Positions 63,323-64,000 of a stretch of 64,000 bases of DNA are shown here, piece after piece. The translations under genes and the position numbers were made by a program. The notes beneath the pieces were generated by a model. That model was given only the letters and a program-made list of their open reading frames with translations. It was not told the origin of the DNA and did no database searches. This DNA is from Gordionus sp. m RMFG-2023. Taxonomy: Eukaryota; Nematomorpha; Gordioida; Chordodea; Parachordodidae. How positions within the stretch are numbered: the stretch's first letter is position 1; each line of letters starts with the position of its first letter. The DNA lies in NCBI RefSeq assembly GCF_954871325.1, contig NC_088776.1, forward strand, positions 62,706,954 to 62,770,953, given 5' to 3'.

Positions 63323-64000
63323 GGTATCACTAAATACTGTCTTGCTAAACTGTCTTGCTAAAAAGCAATTAATCATAATCAATCATAATTTGATGATATA
63401 ATATCTTTTAAAAAAAAAATTTTCAAAAACATTTTTTTTTATTTTACATAAATCAATTTTTAATTAATTAAAAAATTGATATTAAAAATAAAATAATTTA
63501 AAATTCTATTTTTACTTAATATTATTGGAAAAAAAATATATTTACTAGCTTATTACAACTTATATTTTATTTTTCAAAATTTAACAAATTTATATCCATA
63601 AGAGGGCGTTAAATACATAAATATGAAAAAATATTCTTAGGAAACCAGAATAAATATTGGATAGCGCTTTTTTTGTATTTGGGTGTAAATACATGTGAAA
63701 AACCTAAAAAAAATTTTAAAAATAGAAGTTTATTTGAGATTTAATTAATTAGTAGGTTTAGAAGCGAAAAATAATAGAAAGTTTGTAAGGAACATATTGC
63801 TGGCGTTATTGATCAAAATCTCTTCATTTTTGGTTTATACGTGTATATTTAGGTGTTAAACATTATCCTAAAAAATATTTTGTAAATATTATGATTTGAC
63901 CGAATGCCGAGCTTAAAACCGACCAATTACTAAATATTCGATCGACCAAATTTGGTGTTAATATTATTTGGAAAATAATAATTTTTGGTTTATTTATCTT
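63323..64000 (+). repeat. Unclassified dispersed repeat X, second copy (runs off the window)
   Basis: Starts GGTATCACTAAATACTG and follows 29092-29850 in the same orientation, including AAGAGGGCGTTA(A/T)AT, TTTGGGT and GAGCTTAAAACCGACCA. It interrupts the right stem of block C. The right end lies beyond the window. Confidence 0.55.

Overview
The window looks like very AT-rich, gene-poor DNA from an invertebrate animal. The A+T level (roughly three quarters by eye), long homopolymers and the mix of transposon families (RTE-like LINEs, ZMYM1-type and other hAT elements, piggyBac, Ty3/gypsy and small LTR elements, MITEs) suggest this. An arthropod or cnidarian would fit, but nothing fixes the species. 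I found no complete host gene, tRNA or rRNA. Most longer reading frames come from GA-rich microsatellites or from transposon remnants.

Left part, 1-23.4 kb. This is AT-rich non-coding DNA with scattered DNA transposons: a piggyBac-like element with TTAA on both sides (4509-5897), a LINE reverse-transcriptase scrap (about 8.06-8.35 kb), hAT-like MITEs (9.7-10.4 and 11.4-12.5 kb), a well bounded hAT element with a perfect 8-bp target duplication (13195-14772), and a second non-autonomous hAT (16243-18215) beside an older hAT dimerisation-domain remnant. Three short coding-like stretches (2.86-3.06, 10.55-10.69 and 12.63-12.77 kb) might be host exons or old transposon scraps. I could not assign them.

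Centre, 23.4-49.4 kb. This is a giant imperfect palindrome. Arm A (23411 to about 35630) and arm B (about 38676-49390) are inverted copies around a 3-kb loop. Each arm carries, in mirrored order, a broken Ty3/gypsy pol remnant, a hAT remnant (cut down to its end in A), a small conserved reading frame, a TIR-bounded MITE, an old LTR-element remnant, a GA/CT microsatellite and the stem beside the loop. A younger 2.66-kb non-coding LTR element sits in arm A only.

Right part, 49.4-64 kb. A LINE fragment (complete endonuclease domain, cut at the start of the reverse transcriptase) abuts the outer edge of arm B. Next comes an inverted copy of the hAT material seen at 17.3-18.6 kb. Then block C (52394 to about 63320) carries another arm, loop and start of a second arm. 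Block C reads as an inverted copy of B-loop-A: its left arm resembles B, its loop runs opposite to the first loop, and its right arm resembles A. The locus is therefore a palindrome of palindromes with axes near 37.1 and 49.3 kb. Its later insertions and repeat expansions let the events be ordered.
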